DNA of 64,000 bases from Ilex aquifolium (Eukaryota > Streptophyta > Magnoliopsida > Aquifoliales > Aquifoliaceae): the NCBI GenBank assembly GCA_951799425.1, contig OX637393.1, forward strand, positions 17,503,744 to 17,567,743, written 5' to 3'. Each line of letters begins with the position of its first letter. Position 1 is the first letter of the stretch. Made by a program: the position numbers and the translations under genes. Under the pieces are notes generated by a model, which had not been told where the DNA came from, did not search any database, and was given only the letters and a program-made list of their open reading frames with translations. Positions 33,901-48,012 of the stretch are shown piece after piece.

Positions 33901-36900
33901 CCAATATTTTTTTTACTGTTTTTTCTTTAATCATTCATTATTTTATATATATATAAAATAATTATTAATTTATTATTATATTAATTTTATTTAAACGGGT
34001 AAACGTGTGATAAACGGTTTGACAGGTCTCACTTGAACACGACCCGTTTATTAAACGTGTTTGGCGTGTCAACCCGTTTATCACCCAAACCCGTTAAGGT
34101 CTCACCCAAACCCGTTTAATTCGTGTCGATTCGTTTCGGTTAATCGTGTCGTGTCGGATTTTGACAGCCCTAGTAATTAGTCCTAGCCAGATTTTAAAAA
34201 AGAATTAGTCTAACTTAGTACACGTGTCTATTTGAAGGATAGTTTTGGACACGTGGTCTTCATAGGGAACACCTTTTCTTATTTCTGTGTGTTTGTGGAG
34301 TGTTGTAATCTCTAACACCCCACGTGGCCAGCCATGATGGGATCACGAGGAACAATGATGAAAACTGATCAATCATAACCATTCACACTCCAAACTTCTT
34401 TTGAGTGTATTGTACCCAATCATTCCCACTTCATCTTCTTCCGGTTCAAGACCCATCTTCGCAACTTGTTGTATATAAAGTTATAAACATCAGCCACAAA
34501 ATTCCACAAGAAGAAGAAACTCAATAGGTATGTATTGTATGGGATTTAGATCTCTTCTTCCACCCGTTTAAATCTGAACAGAGTACCAGAGTACCATATT
34601 TGTTCTTTCACGATCTTCCCTTTTTGGCTGCCAAACTAAAGATTTAAATATATCTAGATGAGTAACGGCCGTTATGAGTGTGAATTTTTTTCAATCCGAT
34701 AAATTGGACTGTAATAGAACCGGAGGCCCCCGATATCGTTACGAGTGTGAGTAACGGCCATTATGAGTGTGAATTTTTTTCAATCCGTTAAATTGGACTG
34801 TAACGGAATCGGATGCCGCCGATATCGTTACGTAACGGCCGTTACGCGCCGTAAAAACCCTGGTTTTGAGAGTTAAATGGGGGTGGAGAAGGATGTTTAA
34901 GGGATGAGAATCGTCCAATTTTCAAAACCCTGCTTTAGTGAGTTAACTGGGGGTGGAGAAGGATGTTTAACGGAGGAGAATAGCCCCACCAATGTAAGAC
35001 ATGTAATGATGATGTCTGGATTGTGAATTTGGAAAAAACTACAGCGATGAGAATTGAATGATTGTTTTTACTAAAACAACATTAGAGTAATAATTTAGAG
35101 GGAATGCTTATACGTGAAAGTAAAATAAGATTTGACCAAGTATAAAATTAGGTTTTAAGGAGATACAAGTAGTGTTATTAAATGAAGATCGACTAATTTA
35201 AGTTGGTTTGTACTGCAATATCGGTTGAGTCTGATCAATTGGATTGGACTAAAAGGGGATGCTTTTTGATTGATCAAAGGTATATATGAATTAAGTCAAA
35301 ATAATACTAGTACACTGTTGAACTTTGCACATGTTGTTTGATGAAAACTAAAGCATGAAACAAGTTATAGAAGGATTAAGGATTGCATTAGTGTCATGTC
35401 ATTTGCATCATATGTGGAAGGTGTTTTTTGGATGCAACTATTGGAAAATTTAGAAAATAGAGCAAGCCTATTTTACATTTGGCAGATTAGTGTATGATTT
35501 GGAGCTAGTTTGGCTAGGATTGGAAATATGTCATGTGGTTGGATTACCGAGAGAAGAGTTGAGGGTATTCCTTTATATAATGGACCATGGATGCTCAAGA
35601 TAGCATTATGTTATGTTATCTCTCTTTAGGCATCTGCCACTTTGCTTAAGAAAGTGATATATTGAGATGAGATGTTTGTTTATGAAAGCGGTCTTTAATT
35701 ATTTTACTGAATTCACTACCCTGTTTATTTATTTTGCAATGATACATATTATGCCACTTAAAAGCACTTAGAGCACCTTTTCCAACAAATTGCTATATGC
35801 TAGATTTTGAGTATCTAAATATTTTTGGGCCTAATTTCACCAACGTTGCTATGAGTTCAAAGGGGTGGCATCCCATGATTAATAGTGCTTGACCTATCCT
35901 TGAGCAACACCCACAAGCCATGCTTGATTACTCTTGGTTAAGGTTGATAAACTCTGCGTCAACCAAAGAAGCTCAATAAAAGTGCACGTTGCTGATTTGG
36001 CCTCACAAGTGATGCACAAGCCCTAGGGACTAGATAAGGGCCTTAACAGGAGTTCCCTAGCCCTTGGCAAAGAGTCTCGATTGTGCCCATAAAGGTTGGA
36101 ACATAGATACCGAGATCGTAGATAACTAGCATCTCATGAGCTGGGCTTGCATGACCCGAAATGGAGTGGGTTCGAGATTCAGATCGGTCAAAGTCCCTAC
36201 CCCAAATTATAACTCAAACGGTAAATTGATTCATGATCTAAGTAATCTCACATCATAACCCCAACCCTAAATTATAATTTTTACTCTATCTTATTATTTT
36301 AGTGTTCTTTAAACTCATATTTTGACAACATTTATAGAAAATATAAAATAAATATTTATTACCTACGTGTATACCCATATATTATTCTATATAGAAGTTA
36401 CAACGCGAACCACGACAAAAAATAGCGTACTGACTAAGTTTACCCCAACCGTACGGATCCGTACCCATACGACATACCAAATCGATCCACGATCTAGGTA
36501 ACATTGAGTTGGAATAGGGCTACAATTGGGCTAACCAAGACCTAGGATGGACCTCTAACTTTATTAAGCTTTTTCATAAGAAGTTGAAACAACCAATGAA
36601 GTCCTCTGAATATAACCCAGCCAGAAAAAAGAAATCCTACTTAGCTCAAATGGTTCGGTTCAAATTTGTAGAAACACCACACAAATATAACCGCTCCAAA
36701 ATGTAGTTACAACAAAAGTTTGAGATGAAGAATCTTGGTCCACTTTTGAGTTGTTTTGGGCACTGAAGTTGCTTTGTCTACTAATAGAGTATCTTCTTTC
36801 TCAACCAAAGTAGGCAAATGATGTTATCACGGAGCTTGGTTAACAAATTCTCGGATTGTTGAAACTCCTATCGAGTTTGTAGTGCATAAGACTTCTGCCA

Positions 36901-39900
36901 ATTGCGTCCTTTTGGCTATTTTGTTTCAGTTTCTTGTTGGCAGTATGACTTATCTTATTGTTCCACTACTTGATATTACGTATGTTGTTCAAGTTGTAAG
37001 TCTGTTTGCTGGTTCTCTAACTTATAGTTCACTGGCTACAGTTCTTTATATTTTGTGCAATCTTTGAGGCACTTTTCATCAGAGTTCGTTATTTTTCTTC
37101 ACTTTGTTGTTTCTGATGTTGACTTTTCTGGTAATGCCATGGATGATGGATAGTAAGTTGTTTTCGTTAATATATTGGTGAGTATCTAGTTTCCTAGAAA
37201 AGCAAGAAGCAGACTGTGATAGTTCCTCCCATTGTTGAGGATAAATATCGTGCTATGACAGCTACTATGTTAGAGGGAGTTTGATTGAGATGGTTGCTTG
37301 TCAATCAAGGAGTTTTTGTTTCTACTACTTCTATATATTTTAAGATAAGTTCACCATTTACATTGTACACAACTGTTTTTTTAATAAGCGGACCAAGCAT
37401 ATCGAAATTGACTATTATTTTGTGCGCCACCATCTTTAATTTGGGACTATTTTCTGGTCTTTTGTTTCTTATGCTATGCACTGGGCTGACTTCTTGATGA
37501 AGTGTGACACCATATTGAGTTTTCATTTTCTTTCTTTATAAACTCTTGATGGTTCCTATAGTAACATCATGAGTTTGAGGCGGTGTAATGATTGTATTAT
37601 TCTTTTGTATTTATTTACATTAGCGCCAGGCTTCACGTCGCGACATTGGCCATTGACTCGAAGGGTACTAATATACATCGGTTGCGCGGCGTTGAGGAAT
37701 GGTATCGACCGATACACAAAAAATGAAAAATAGAAGGCCCAAAAAATTCCCTAAAAATTATGAAAAATTCCATGAAAAGTAAACGACAAGATCCATTAAG
37801 TAGATATTTGGTATAGATATTGAAAAAAGTCATTAAGTGATTGCTAATATATATAATATGATACTAATTATATCACCTACAATTATAGGGACAAACTAGC
37901 GGGTTTACACTGTGAGTGAAAAGCCCTAGACTAAAATAGGCTTGAGAGAGAGGGGTTGGGCACTAAATCTTTATTCAAAAGTCAGTACAAGATCTTTTGT
38001 AATATTGATAATGATTTCTAGAAAGGTTTTTGCTTTGGATTTTGTTTGGACTGCTGCATTATGTACCGAAAAAGGTCTTTGAGAAGCCATGGTTCAAAGA
38101 ATCGGCCGCTACCAATACGATACCGTTATCTGTTACGTATAAACAACTCAGCTGAGTCTCGCACGATTCAGCCGAGTTCTTCTGAGTCAATCTCGAATCG
38201 CCGAATTATTGTCACTGAATCAGCCGATAGGGTTCCGCGACGCAGCGATATGACTTGAATTTCTTGTCATATTCACCTTCCGATACACGTTTTGACAACT
38301 TTACTCCTTTGTTGAATTGATGCTTCTGTTCCTGCTTTCTGTTGTGGTCCTGCCTTTAGCTAGTTGACAAAAGCTTGGGTATTTTGTCACTCATTGAATT
38401 ACAGGAAAACAAAACACGTGGGAGAATGGGAATTAAGTTGGCTAAGCTGCTTCAGATTAGGGAGTTGTATGGTAATGTAATCGTTTCCAGCAGAGGGAAG
38501 CTTAACTTTCAGGAGCAATACCGGAAGATACAAACATCACAACCTCTGGTATGTTTATTTCTGAAAGATATTTAATCAGGTATATTTTTTTGCCAGTTGT
38601 GATATCAATAAGCCTGTCAGTGTCCTTTCATCCAATTCATGTTATTGCCCCTGGTGTAAAAGCTATATGTATTTTTAGTTTTGGGCATTGAAGTTGTTTC
38701 TAAATAGCTTATAGAATATCTTAAAATTTAAAAATATAGGGATCACCCGAACATTAAAAGGGCGTAGTCATGCTTTCGTGTCCCTATTTATCCATGCAGA
38801 TTGAATGGATGAGAGATGCTGATTTTGCTCAACCTATATTGCTACCGTTTGGGTCTATGATTGAATCTCTGTGCAAATTTCACTTGAAAGTATAAGCGGA
38901 TCAACTATATGGAGTTTTACTACAACTATATGGAGTCGTATGATTTTCTTTGGTCCTGCTAATGTAACTTGTGCATTTGTGCTAGAAAGCTTGCCTGTTG
39001 AAAATGGGTTCTTGGGACTTTGTGTTTATGTTAGTTATTGGTTATAAATCAAGTGCCAGTTGAAACATTTTTGTTTCACTTGTCCTTGTGCATTCATGAG
39101 TAAGGTGTAAATTTGAAAACTCTTGGACTTACAATAATTTTATCTGTATAAGAATCAAAAGAAAGGTCCTGGCGTTAATAGAAGGTGATGACTTTGATGC
39201 CTCTTAGTAGATATCAACTCAAGAAAGCCTTTTCTCCATAACTTGGGGTTGATTAGATTCTTTTTAGCCAGAGTTTATTTAAGGGTCATAATCTATTATA
39301 TTAATCTGCAACCTATCATTTTTTTTCACCATTTGGGTCCAAGTTAGTTTTGGTCTATCTCCGACCCTTAGTTCTACAATTTCTGGGGACATTTGTGTCG
39401 GTATCATATAATATATTGAATTTTCAAATCGGGAGTTTTATGTTCAAATGGCCTCTAAGTCTAACAATGGTTTACCTAGGCTGTTGGGCTACCTAAGGCA
39501 ACATTACTCCTTTATTTGAGCTTTTAGACTGACTCTGTAAAAGATATGGACTAAGCACAAGTTAGGCACAATTCATTATGATGTTGCATTATGCCGTACA
39601 ATTTAATTATCTATGTAGCATTTATATGAGGTATGCGTAAATGCATCAAAATTAAAGACAGAAAAGTGCATTGGAATGTCAGAATGAAACTGCAATATTC
39701 TTTTGTCCTCACAATATGTTGCCTCAGGTCCTTTCTGCACTATGAGAATACATATTTAAGAGAAGTCTTTTGGGTTTCCTTGTGTCCTTACTTTTCAGGA
39801 ATTCTTTTGTTCTTGATTATTGCGTAACGGGAATCCGTTTGTGTATTGTAATTTTTTGTTTTGTTACTTCCATGTTTACTTTTATGTTCTTTATGTTCAA

Positions 39901-42900
39901 GGTCTTTTCGTCCGTCATGTCAGACTTTTTAATTTAATGAGAGTTGCACTTGGGGTTTTTATACTCCTACCTCCTTCCATTTTAATTTCTTTGACTTTAG
40001 GATTTATGGTTGGTTTCTGAGAGTCACATTAATTTAGTCTTTATAAGCTATGATATTCATTTTTACTAAGAAGAACAAACCTTGGAGATTCAGTAAATGT
40101 GACTTATTCTCTGTTGTACTTTTTTACTCATCAGATTTTTAAGTATCAAGGCACTGAAAGGATCGGCGATGGTGCTGTGGAACAAATACATGTTGATATA
40201 CAGACGCCAGATGGCCCAATCGGAGCAGATATTTTGTTAACAGGCGGTTTAAATGGCTCCTTCTGGTACGTTAACATTCATTCTAAAGTTTTTATGTTTT
40301 TTATTCTCTTTTAAATCTGTGTGCTTTTAGACACTTTATTGTAGTTGCATGCATGTGACAGCATTGTTGCTTGCTTATAAAATATTCCGCAAGGGATCTA
40401 AGATCTGAGAATTGAAAGCATATGTTCATCTTCTGAAGATCTGAAATTATTAAATACGTTGTCAATTGGTGCTATGTTATGGCCGGCCAGATTGAAAAGT
40501 AAAAATGAGATGTGTTTGTGCTGTCGGATCTGTGGAGTGGCCAAATGAATTACTTTCCCTTCCAAAATGTTTTGAGTTTTGTTCAAGGTCCTTATGTCAT
40601 TTAGCCTTTGGAATTTTCATTCTTTTTATTGCCTTTAAGCATGTCTAACGCATTGGGATGATAAGGTTTTGTCTGGTTATGAGTGGTATTTTTTGTCATG
40701 TGGCCACTTGGTTCAACTCTATCCTCATTGCACCATTTTCAGAACTATTAGTGTTTAGAGTTGTGAACATTTTGCATTATTCTATTCATCTAGCATTGTG
40801 TAGTGAATAACTAATAATTTTGTTAGACCACAAGTGCGTTTCACCTATTCTAGTCGCAAGGGTAATTCCGGAAATCTAGATCATAGCTGACGTGTAAGAA
40901 GTGGTTGGAGAGAAGGGGAGATGATATGCAATTCTGTTATGCATTTCTGTTAAGGAGTAAGTTTTGGCATTCGGTTAGTATTTGCTGGTTTTCTGTTTTG
41001 GCTAAGGGGGTGAGGAGAATATAAGGGGGAGGGTTAGTTAGTGGAGGTATGATGAAAATATTTGTCTTGTAGTGAGCTTGCTCATTTTGGAGAGTTCCCA
41101 AGCCTCTCGAATGCTTGAAAAGCCTGGGATATTCTTCAAACAGTAAATAAAAGTTCTCTCATCCTTTCTCTACCTTTACCAGTGTTGTTAAGTCTATTTT
41201 CAGCCCAGTGTGTATCAAATTGGTATCAGAGCAAACGTACCTGGGAGATGGCAGCCAAAAATGTTGCTCAGCGGATGGATTCCATGGAGGAAGTGGTTGG
41301 TGCCGTGCAAGAAGAGTTCCAACGAGAAGTGGGAACGTTGAAGGAGGAAATACAGAATATGAACAAACGATTCGAACAGTTCCTCAAATTGCAAGAAGAG
41401 ATGGCTCGAGGCGGTTCGTTTTCGTACAAGGGGGAAAAATTAGTCAGTCCATTCATGGGGGAATCTCATGGTTTAGACGGCGGCTCGAACTCAAACGGAT
41501 TTCGCCATGAATTCCGATCCCGGAGACTGGAGATGCCACTGTTCGATGGCTCGAATCCGGGTGGATGGATTTTGAAGGCAGAACGATATTTCACCCTCAC
41601 TCGGTTGACCAATGATGAGAAGCTTGAGGCGGCGATTATGGCGTTTGAAGGAGATGCCCTGCTATGGTATCAATGGGAAAATAGGAAGCGATCCATTGTT
41701 CTTTGGGAAGAGATGAAGATGCTTCTCTTGAAGCAGTTCCGAACAACCCAAGCTGGCTCACTCCATGAACAGTGGTTGGCTCTTGCTCAAGTCGGCAGCG
41801 TGCAGGAGTATCGCCGGAAGTTCATCGAGTTGTCGGCGCTATTGGAGAATGTCTCCGATGAAGTAGCTTTGGGTAATTTCATAAATGGGTTGAAGCCAGA
41901 GATTAAGGTTGACGTCCGGATCTTGGAACCCAGTAACTTGGGCCGGGCTATGGACTTGGCCCAAAAGATAGAAGAAAAGTTGTGGGTGACCAAAGCCCAC
42001 AAACCAGTCAGTGGTTTTCATCGAACTGGGGGATCGACGCAGGGCACAAGCTTTCACTCTGAAGCTTCTCGATCAAATTTTGGAGCAAATCGCTCTACTG
42101 GAAAATTTTTTCGGAGAGGTGCGAAGGCTTTCCGATTCGGAACTTCAGAGGAAACGAGAAAAAGGGCTGTGCTATCGGTGCGATGAAAAATGGGCACCTG
42201 GACACATCTGCAAGAAGAAGGAATTGAATGTCCTTCTGACCCATGATGTGGAAGAAGGAGAGCAAGGTGAGGACAAAGAGTCGGAAGAGGCGGAGCCCGA
42301 ACGGGAGGCGACTGAGCTTAATCAAATGGCAGAAGTCTCGCTCAATTCAGTGGTGGGTTTGACTAATCCAAAGACGATGAAATTGAAGGGGATGATCGGT
42401 GAGCAGGAGGTTGTGGTATTGATTGATCTAGGTGCAACCCACAATTTCATTTCCTTAGAATTGGTTAATAAAATTCAGATACCTGTTGTTAAAACTGAGG
42501 TTTATGGTGTGGCTATGGGAACTGGTAACGCTATACATGGAGAAGGCGTATGCCGAGGTGTAACACTTCAACTGCAAGGGATTGATATTGTGGAAGAATT
42601 CTTGCCTCTTGGGTTGGGAAGTTCTGATGTAATTTTGGGAATTCAGTGGCTCGAGACTTTGGGGATGACTCATACAAACTGGAAGACACAAGTGCTGAAA
42701 TTTAGGCTCGGAAATGAGTCCGTCACTCTGCGGGGGGATCCCTCCCTTGGAAAGACCTTAGTTTCTCTAAAAGCTATGATGCGAACCATTAAACATGAGG
42801 GAGCTGGAATTTTGGTGGAGCTTAATCAACTGGAGGGTTTGAGGGAAGTGAGACCTGAGGTGCTGCAATTTATTCACCAAGTTTTGGCAAATTATGAAAT

Positions 42901-45900
42901 TGTCTTCGACATGCCTTCGGGATTACCACCTATTAGGGGACATGAACACTCTATTGTGCTCAAAGAAGGCAGCCAACCGGTTAGTGTCCGACCATATCGC
43001 TATCCTCACGCCCAGAAGGATGAGATTGAGATATTGATCAAGGAAATGCTTGCTGCTGGAATAATTCAAGTCAGCAGTAGCCCCTTCTCAAGTCCGGTTT
43101 TGTTGGTTACGAAGAAGGATGGTTACTGGCGTTTTTGTGTGGATTATAGGGCTCTAAACAAGGTTACCGTACCAAATAAGTATCCTATTCCTATCATTGA
43201 TGAGCTCCTTGATGAGCTACATGGTGCGAAATTTTTTTCTAAGTTAGACTTGAAGTCGGGTTATCACCAAATCAGGGTCAGCTGTCAAGATGTCCATAAA
43301 ACTGCCTTTCGAACTCACGATGGACACTACGAGTTCCTTGTCATGCCCTTCGGACTCACGAATGCCCCCGCTACCTTCCAATCCTTGATGAATGATGTCT
43401 TTCGGCCTTTCCTTCGGAAGTTTGTGCTAGTGTTCTTTGACGATATTTTGATCTATAGCCCCTCAGAGGAGACCCATCAGCAACATCTAGCACAAGTCTT
43501 GGAAATCTTGCAGGCCAATAGTCTCTATGCCAATCGAAAGAAATGTGAGTTTGGTAGGATTCAAGTGGCCTATTTAGGTCATATCATTTCCGGGCAGGGA
43601 GTAGCAGCAGATCCAAGCAAAATTCAAGCCATGATTTCTTGGCCAACTCCCACTAATTTGAAGGCATTAAGGGGATTATTGGGTTTGACAGGATATTACC
43701 GAAAGTTTGTGGCTGGGTACGCTCGAATTGCGTTTCCACTGACTGATTAGCTTAAAAAAGATAAGTTTGGGTGGAATCCGGAAGCTGCCTCAGCTTTTGA
43801 AGAACTTAAGCATGCTATGTCCTCGGTCCCTGTTTTGGCAATGCCTGATTTCACTAAGCCCTTCATTATCGAGACGGATGCCTCTGGGTTTGGGTTAGGA
43901 GCTGTTCTTATCCAGGGACAGCAACCAATGGCTTATTATAGCCAAGTACTGGGTCCCCGAGCTCGCCTTAAGTCCATATATGAGAAGGAATTAATGGCAA
44001 TCGTGTTTGCAGTGTTGAAATGGTGATCTTACTTGCTTGGAAGGCGTTTCATTGTGCGGATAGATCAGCTGAGTTTGAAGTTTCTTTTGGAATAGCGGAT
44101 TGTTGGAGCTGAATATCAGAAATGGATTACTAAAATCATGGGGTATGATTTCGATATTCAATACCGTAGTGGGGCAAGTAATCGAGTAGCGGATGCACTT
44201 TCTCGTTTAACAGATCAAGTGGAGTGCTCAACCTTGGCTAAACCACAGTGGCAGTATTGGGACTCTTTAAAGATGGAATTGACGAATGATACTTTTCTAA
44301 AGAAACTAAGGGAGGACATTATTTCAGGTACACAATCTCATGTTGGGTTTACAGTGGAACAAGGGATACTACTCTATAAGAATCATCTCGTTATTCCACG
44401 GTCCTCTAAGCTTCTTTCTACTCTAATTGGAGAGTTTCATGCCACTCCGGTTGGGGGACATTCGGGAGAAACAAAGACTTATCAACGTCTGACAGCTGAG
44501 TTATATTGGATAGGCATGCGCAAGGATGTAGCCAGATTTGTGCGAGAGTGCATAGTCTGCCAACAGAATAAGTACATGGCCACTACTCCAGCTGGATTAC
44601 TGCAACCCATTCCACTTCCGGCGCAAGTTTGGGATGAAGTCACTCTTGATTTCATTGAAGGGCTGCCCCGTTCTGAGGGCTGGGATGCTATCTTGGTAGT
44701 GGTGGACTGATTAAGTAAGTATGCTCATTTTATTGGTTTGAAGCATCCTTTTACTGCTGTTTCGGTTGCTGGCATTTTTATTCGCGAGATTGTGAGGCTT
44801 CATGATATTCCCCAATCAATTATTTTGGATCGGGATAGAGTGTTCTTGAGTCATTTTTGGAGCGAGCTGTTTAAGCTGCAGGGAACTACTCTAAAACGGA
44901 GCACTGCCTATCATCCTTAATCTGATGGGCAGACGGAGGTTGTCAATCGGTGCTTGGAAACTTATCTGCGCTGTTTTGCTTCTGGAAAGCCTAGAAGTTG
45001 GGCTCGCTGGTTGGCCTGGGCAGAATATTGGTATAACACTTCTTTTCATTCCTCCACTCGTTATACCCCTTTTCGTGCTCTCTATGGTCGGGATCCACCT
45101 CCTCTTATTCGATATGAGCGAGGAGCTGCTTCGGTGTCTTTGGTAGATCAGTTGTTGGAGGATCGTGATGCTATTTTGGATGACCTGAGAATGCATTTGC
45201 TGCAAGCCCAGCAGCGGATGAAGCTGCAAGCTGACCTCAAGCGCCACCATGAAGAGTTCAATGAAGGTGACTTGGTATTCTTGAAATTGAGACCATACCG
45301 ACAGCGCTCTCTTGCTCAACATAAATTTGAGAAACTAGCTGCTCGTTACTACGACCCATTCAAGGTTCTTCAGCGGATCGGGAAGGTGGCCTACAAGCTG
45401 GAGCTTCCTCAGACAGCGGCAATTCACCCTGTTTTCCATGTTTCTCAGTTGAGGCCAGCACATGGGATTTCCTCTTCTTCTTCAGTATTACCAACCCAGT
45501 TAACTCCGGAGCTTGAACTCGTGGTGGAACCGGAAGAAGTGCTGGGAGTACGTCCTAAAGCTCAAGGTCCATCGAGTGAAGTGGAAGTGTTGCTGAAATG
45601 GAAGTCCCTGCTTGAGTATGAGGCGACCTGGGAGGATTTTCACTTGATTCAACAGCAATTTCCTGATTTTCACCTTGAGGACAAGGTGAATGTTTGGGCG
45701 GGGGGTAATGTTAGACCACAAGTGCGTTTCACCTATTCTAGGCGCAGGGGTAATTCCGGAAATCTAGATCATAGCTGACGTGTAAGAAGTGGTTGGAGAG
45801 AAGGGGAGCTGATATGCAATTCTGTTATGCATTTCTGTTATGCATTTCTGTTAGGGAGTAAGTTTTGGCATTCGGTTAGTATGTGCTGGTTTTCTGTTTT

Positions 45901-47969
45901 GGCTAAGGGGGTGAGGAGAATATAGGGGGGAGGGTTAGTTAGTGGAGGTATGATGAAAATATTTGTCTTGTAGTGAGCTTGCTCATTTTGGAGAGTTCCC
46001 AAGCCTCTCGAATGCTTGGAAAGCCTGGGATATTCTTCAAACAGTAAATAAAAGTTCTCTCATCCTTTCTCTGCCTTTACCTGTGTTGTTAAGTCTATTT
46101 TCAGCCAATGTGTATCAAATTTTTTGTTTAATACTGTCTGATTAGTCCTTAAGCTAATCATTCCTGCCAGTTAAACGGTCCTCAATCTCTCTCTCAAGAA
46201 AGATTTATGGACATGAGGTTTTTCTCCAACATCAATAATCTAGAGGCGATTTCTTAAAACCATATTTGATCACCCTTATTATGGCATATGCAATATTTGG
46301 ATAGAATGTGATAGACAATCACAGACCCTCATTGTGGATACTTGATACCTTATTTTTTTTCCCTTTATGAAGTACGTTTGCATGTATTCTGCTCCTCTTT
46401 TTCTATATCTAACTTAAGAGTAAAGATGATCTATGCTTCAAATTATTGTTCCGCTAGGTTTTCTTTCTTGCCACAGTTACAATTTTAGTAAGTGATATTT
46501 TTACCAAGTTTTTATTATGGGCAAGGGTTTTATACCTCATTCAAACTTCTACATTCCACTACATTTTCTTACCCAATGGCCCTCTTTTGTTTTTCTTTTT
46601 TCCGAGTACCTCTTTTTGGTGCTGTTAGAATTTCCAATTGTCTACTTTCCTAATATATTCCTTTCCTATTATGAATATCAATCTAATATAATAGGTTATA
46701 GGTTATTGACAACACATCCTACACATTATTTTCTCAATTTCTCTCCCTATTCTCCTTTCTCGTAAACAACTATACTTAATTATTTGAATTTCAACTTGGT
46801 GTCTGAGCGAGTTCACGACAAAAAATCACAAGGGCAACTATTTGAATTATTGATTAAGAATATATGATCAATCACAAACAATCTAGTTTGTCTCTTTATT
46901 CAGATGGAGCCATCGTTATCTTTTTAGCATATGATTCCATTAAAGGTTTATCTTTACAACGAGATTTGAGTGTTGTCATTCGGAACAATGTTACCTGGAT
47001 TGTGTGGTCGCTTTGGTACGTGATACGGGTATGGGTATGCAGTACGATACTTTCTTAGGTATGCAGTACGATAATGATAGGATTAGTTGGTATGGTATTT
47101 TAGGTCGCAATTCGTTTTGGAACTCTTATGTACATCGTTTTCACCACTATACAACATTATATATCATAGAACATCCATAAACACCAAATCAATTACCATT
47201 TATCTTACATTTATGCTCAATTTTTTATTATCTAAAATAATATATAATTATAAATCTATATACACGTAGTTAAATAATATGTATTTTATATTTGTGCTAT
47301 GTGTACAATTTATGATCATACATTTTGGTGATCTAGATCGCGAACCCACCCCATTCGGGGTCGATGTACTTAGATCGTGGGTCGTTAGCAGTTTAGTGAA
47401 TTCCGGTAGCTATGGTTCGGAATCGGTCGTTTTCCCAACTTGGTTCCCTCCTCTTTTTCTCCCCATATAATTAAATTTTTTGATTGGTTGTTTAAAGCTC
47501 TAGTTTGGATTATATCATTAATTAAATTTTTTGGAATTTGGCAATTATGGACTATATTGATTATAAGGTTAAATTTTGTCCATACTCCCCGTATATAGGC
47601 CTAACTTCAACAACCCTTGCCTTTTCTGATAATTTCAATGACACCATTTGTGAGTCTTTGTCCCCCCGACGGATGTAACGGAAATGAGTCTTTTACTTTT
47701 TTGACCATCACAAATGATGATATTTTGTTGTGCATAATGATATGTATTTTTTGGTGTAAATTTATTCCCATATTATATATATATAACAGTGTATGTATAT
47801 ATACCATAAGTAAGAGAGAGAGAGAGCGCCCCACCCCCAAGAAAGCCGTTGCTCACCCTCCCCCACCTACCCCACCTCTTTGTCACACACAACACAAACA
47901 TAAATGTATAGGCGCGCACATTGCGAACCACCACCACCCCATTGCCTTTACATTTTATGCGTAGCCAGT

Positions 47970-48012
<43 letters not shown>

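Larger units (their letters stand above)
31585..34991. mobile_element. Outer DNA transposon in DCAF4-like intron 2 (host of three nested insertions)
   Basis: The left end reads GGGTTGAGACTATTCCCACT; the reverse complement of the right end reads TGGTGGGGCTATTCTCCTCC, and similarity continues for about 60 bp (CCTTAAA, CCTTC.CCAACCCATTTAACT). A perfect 8-bp repeat ATGTAAGA flanks it (31577-31584, 34992-34999). Removing the two insertions inside leaves under 0.9 kb, so the original was a small non-autonomous element, hAT-like by duplication length. The right end carries a tandem copy of a roughly 69-bp subterminal segment (about 34869 and 34938). Confidence 0.75.
40821..46117 (+). mobile_element. 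Ty3/gypsy chromovirus (probably Reina clade) in DCAF4-like intron 4
   Basis: Complete 5.3-kb element, same strand as the host gene: LTRs 40821-41217 and 45709-46117, tRNA-Met primer site, gag, protease, RT, RNase H, integrase, chromodomain, purine tract. A perfect 5-bp duplication AATTT flanks it (40816-40820, 46118-46122). By eye the LTRs differ at about 10-11 of 397 positions, plus a 13-bp tandem duplication (ATGCATTTCTGTT) in the 3' copy. Compact size and the C-terminal chromodomain suggest Reina (inference). It has one frameshift and five stops, so it is not autonomous. Confidence 0.95.

Noticed and set aside
37620-38310. GATACCG/ATCGG-rich sequence as a further nested DNA transposon
   Set aside because: End-like motifs exist (GGTTCAAAGAATCGG and GATACACGTTTTGAC) but no flanking duplication was found.
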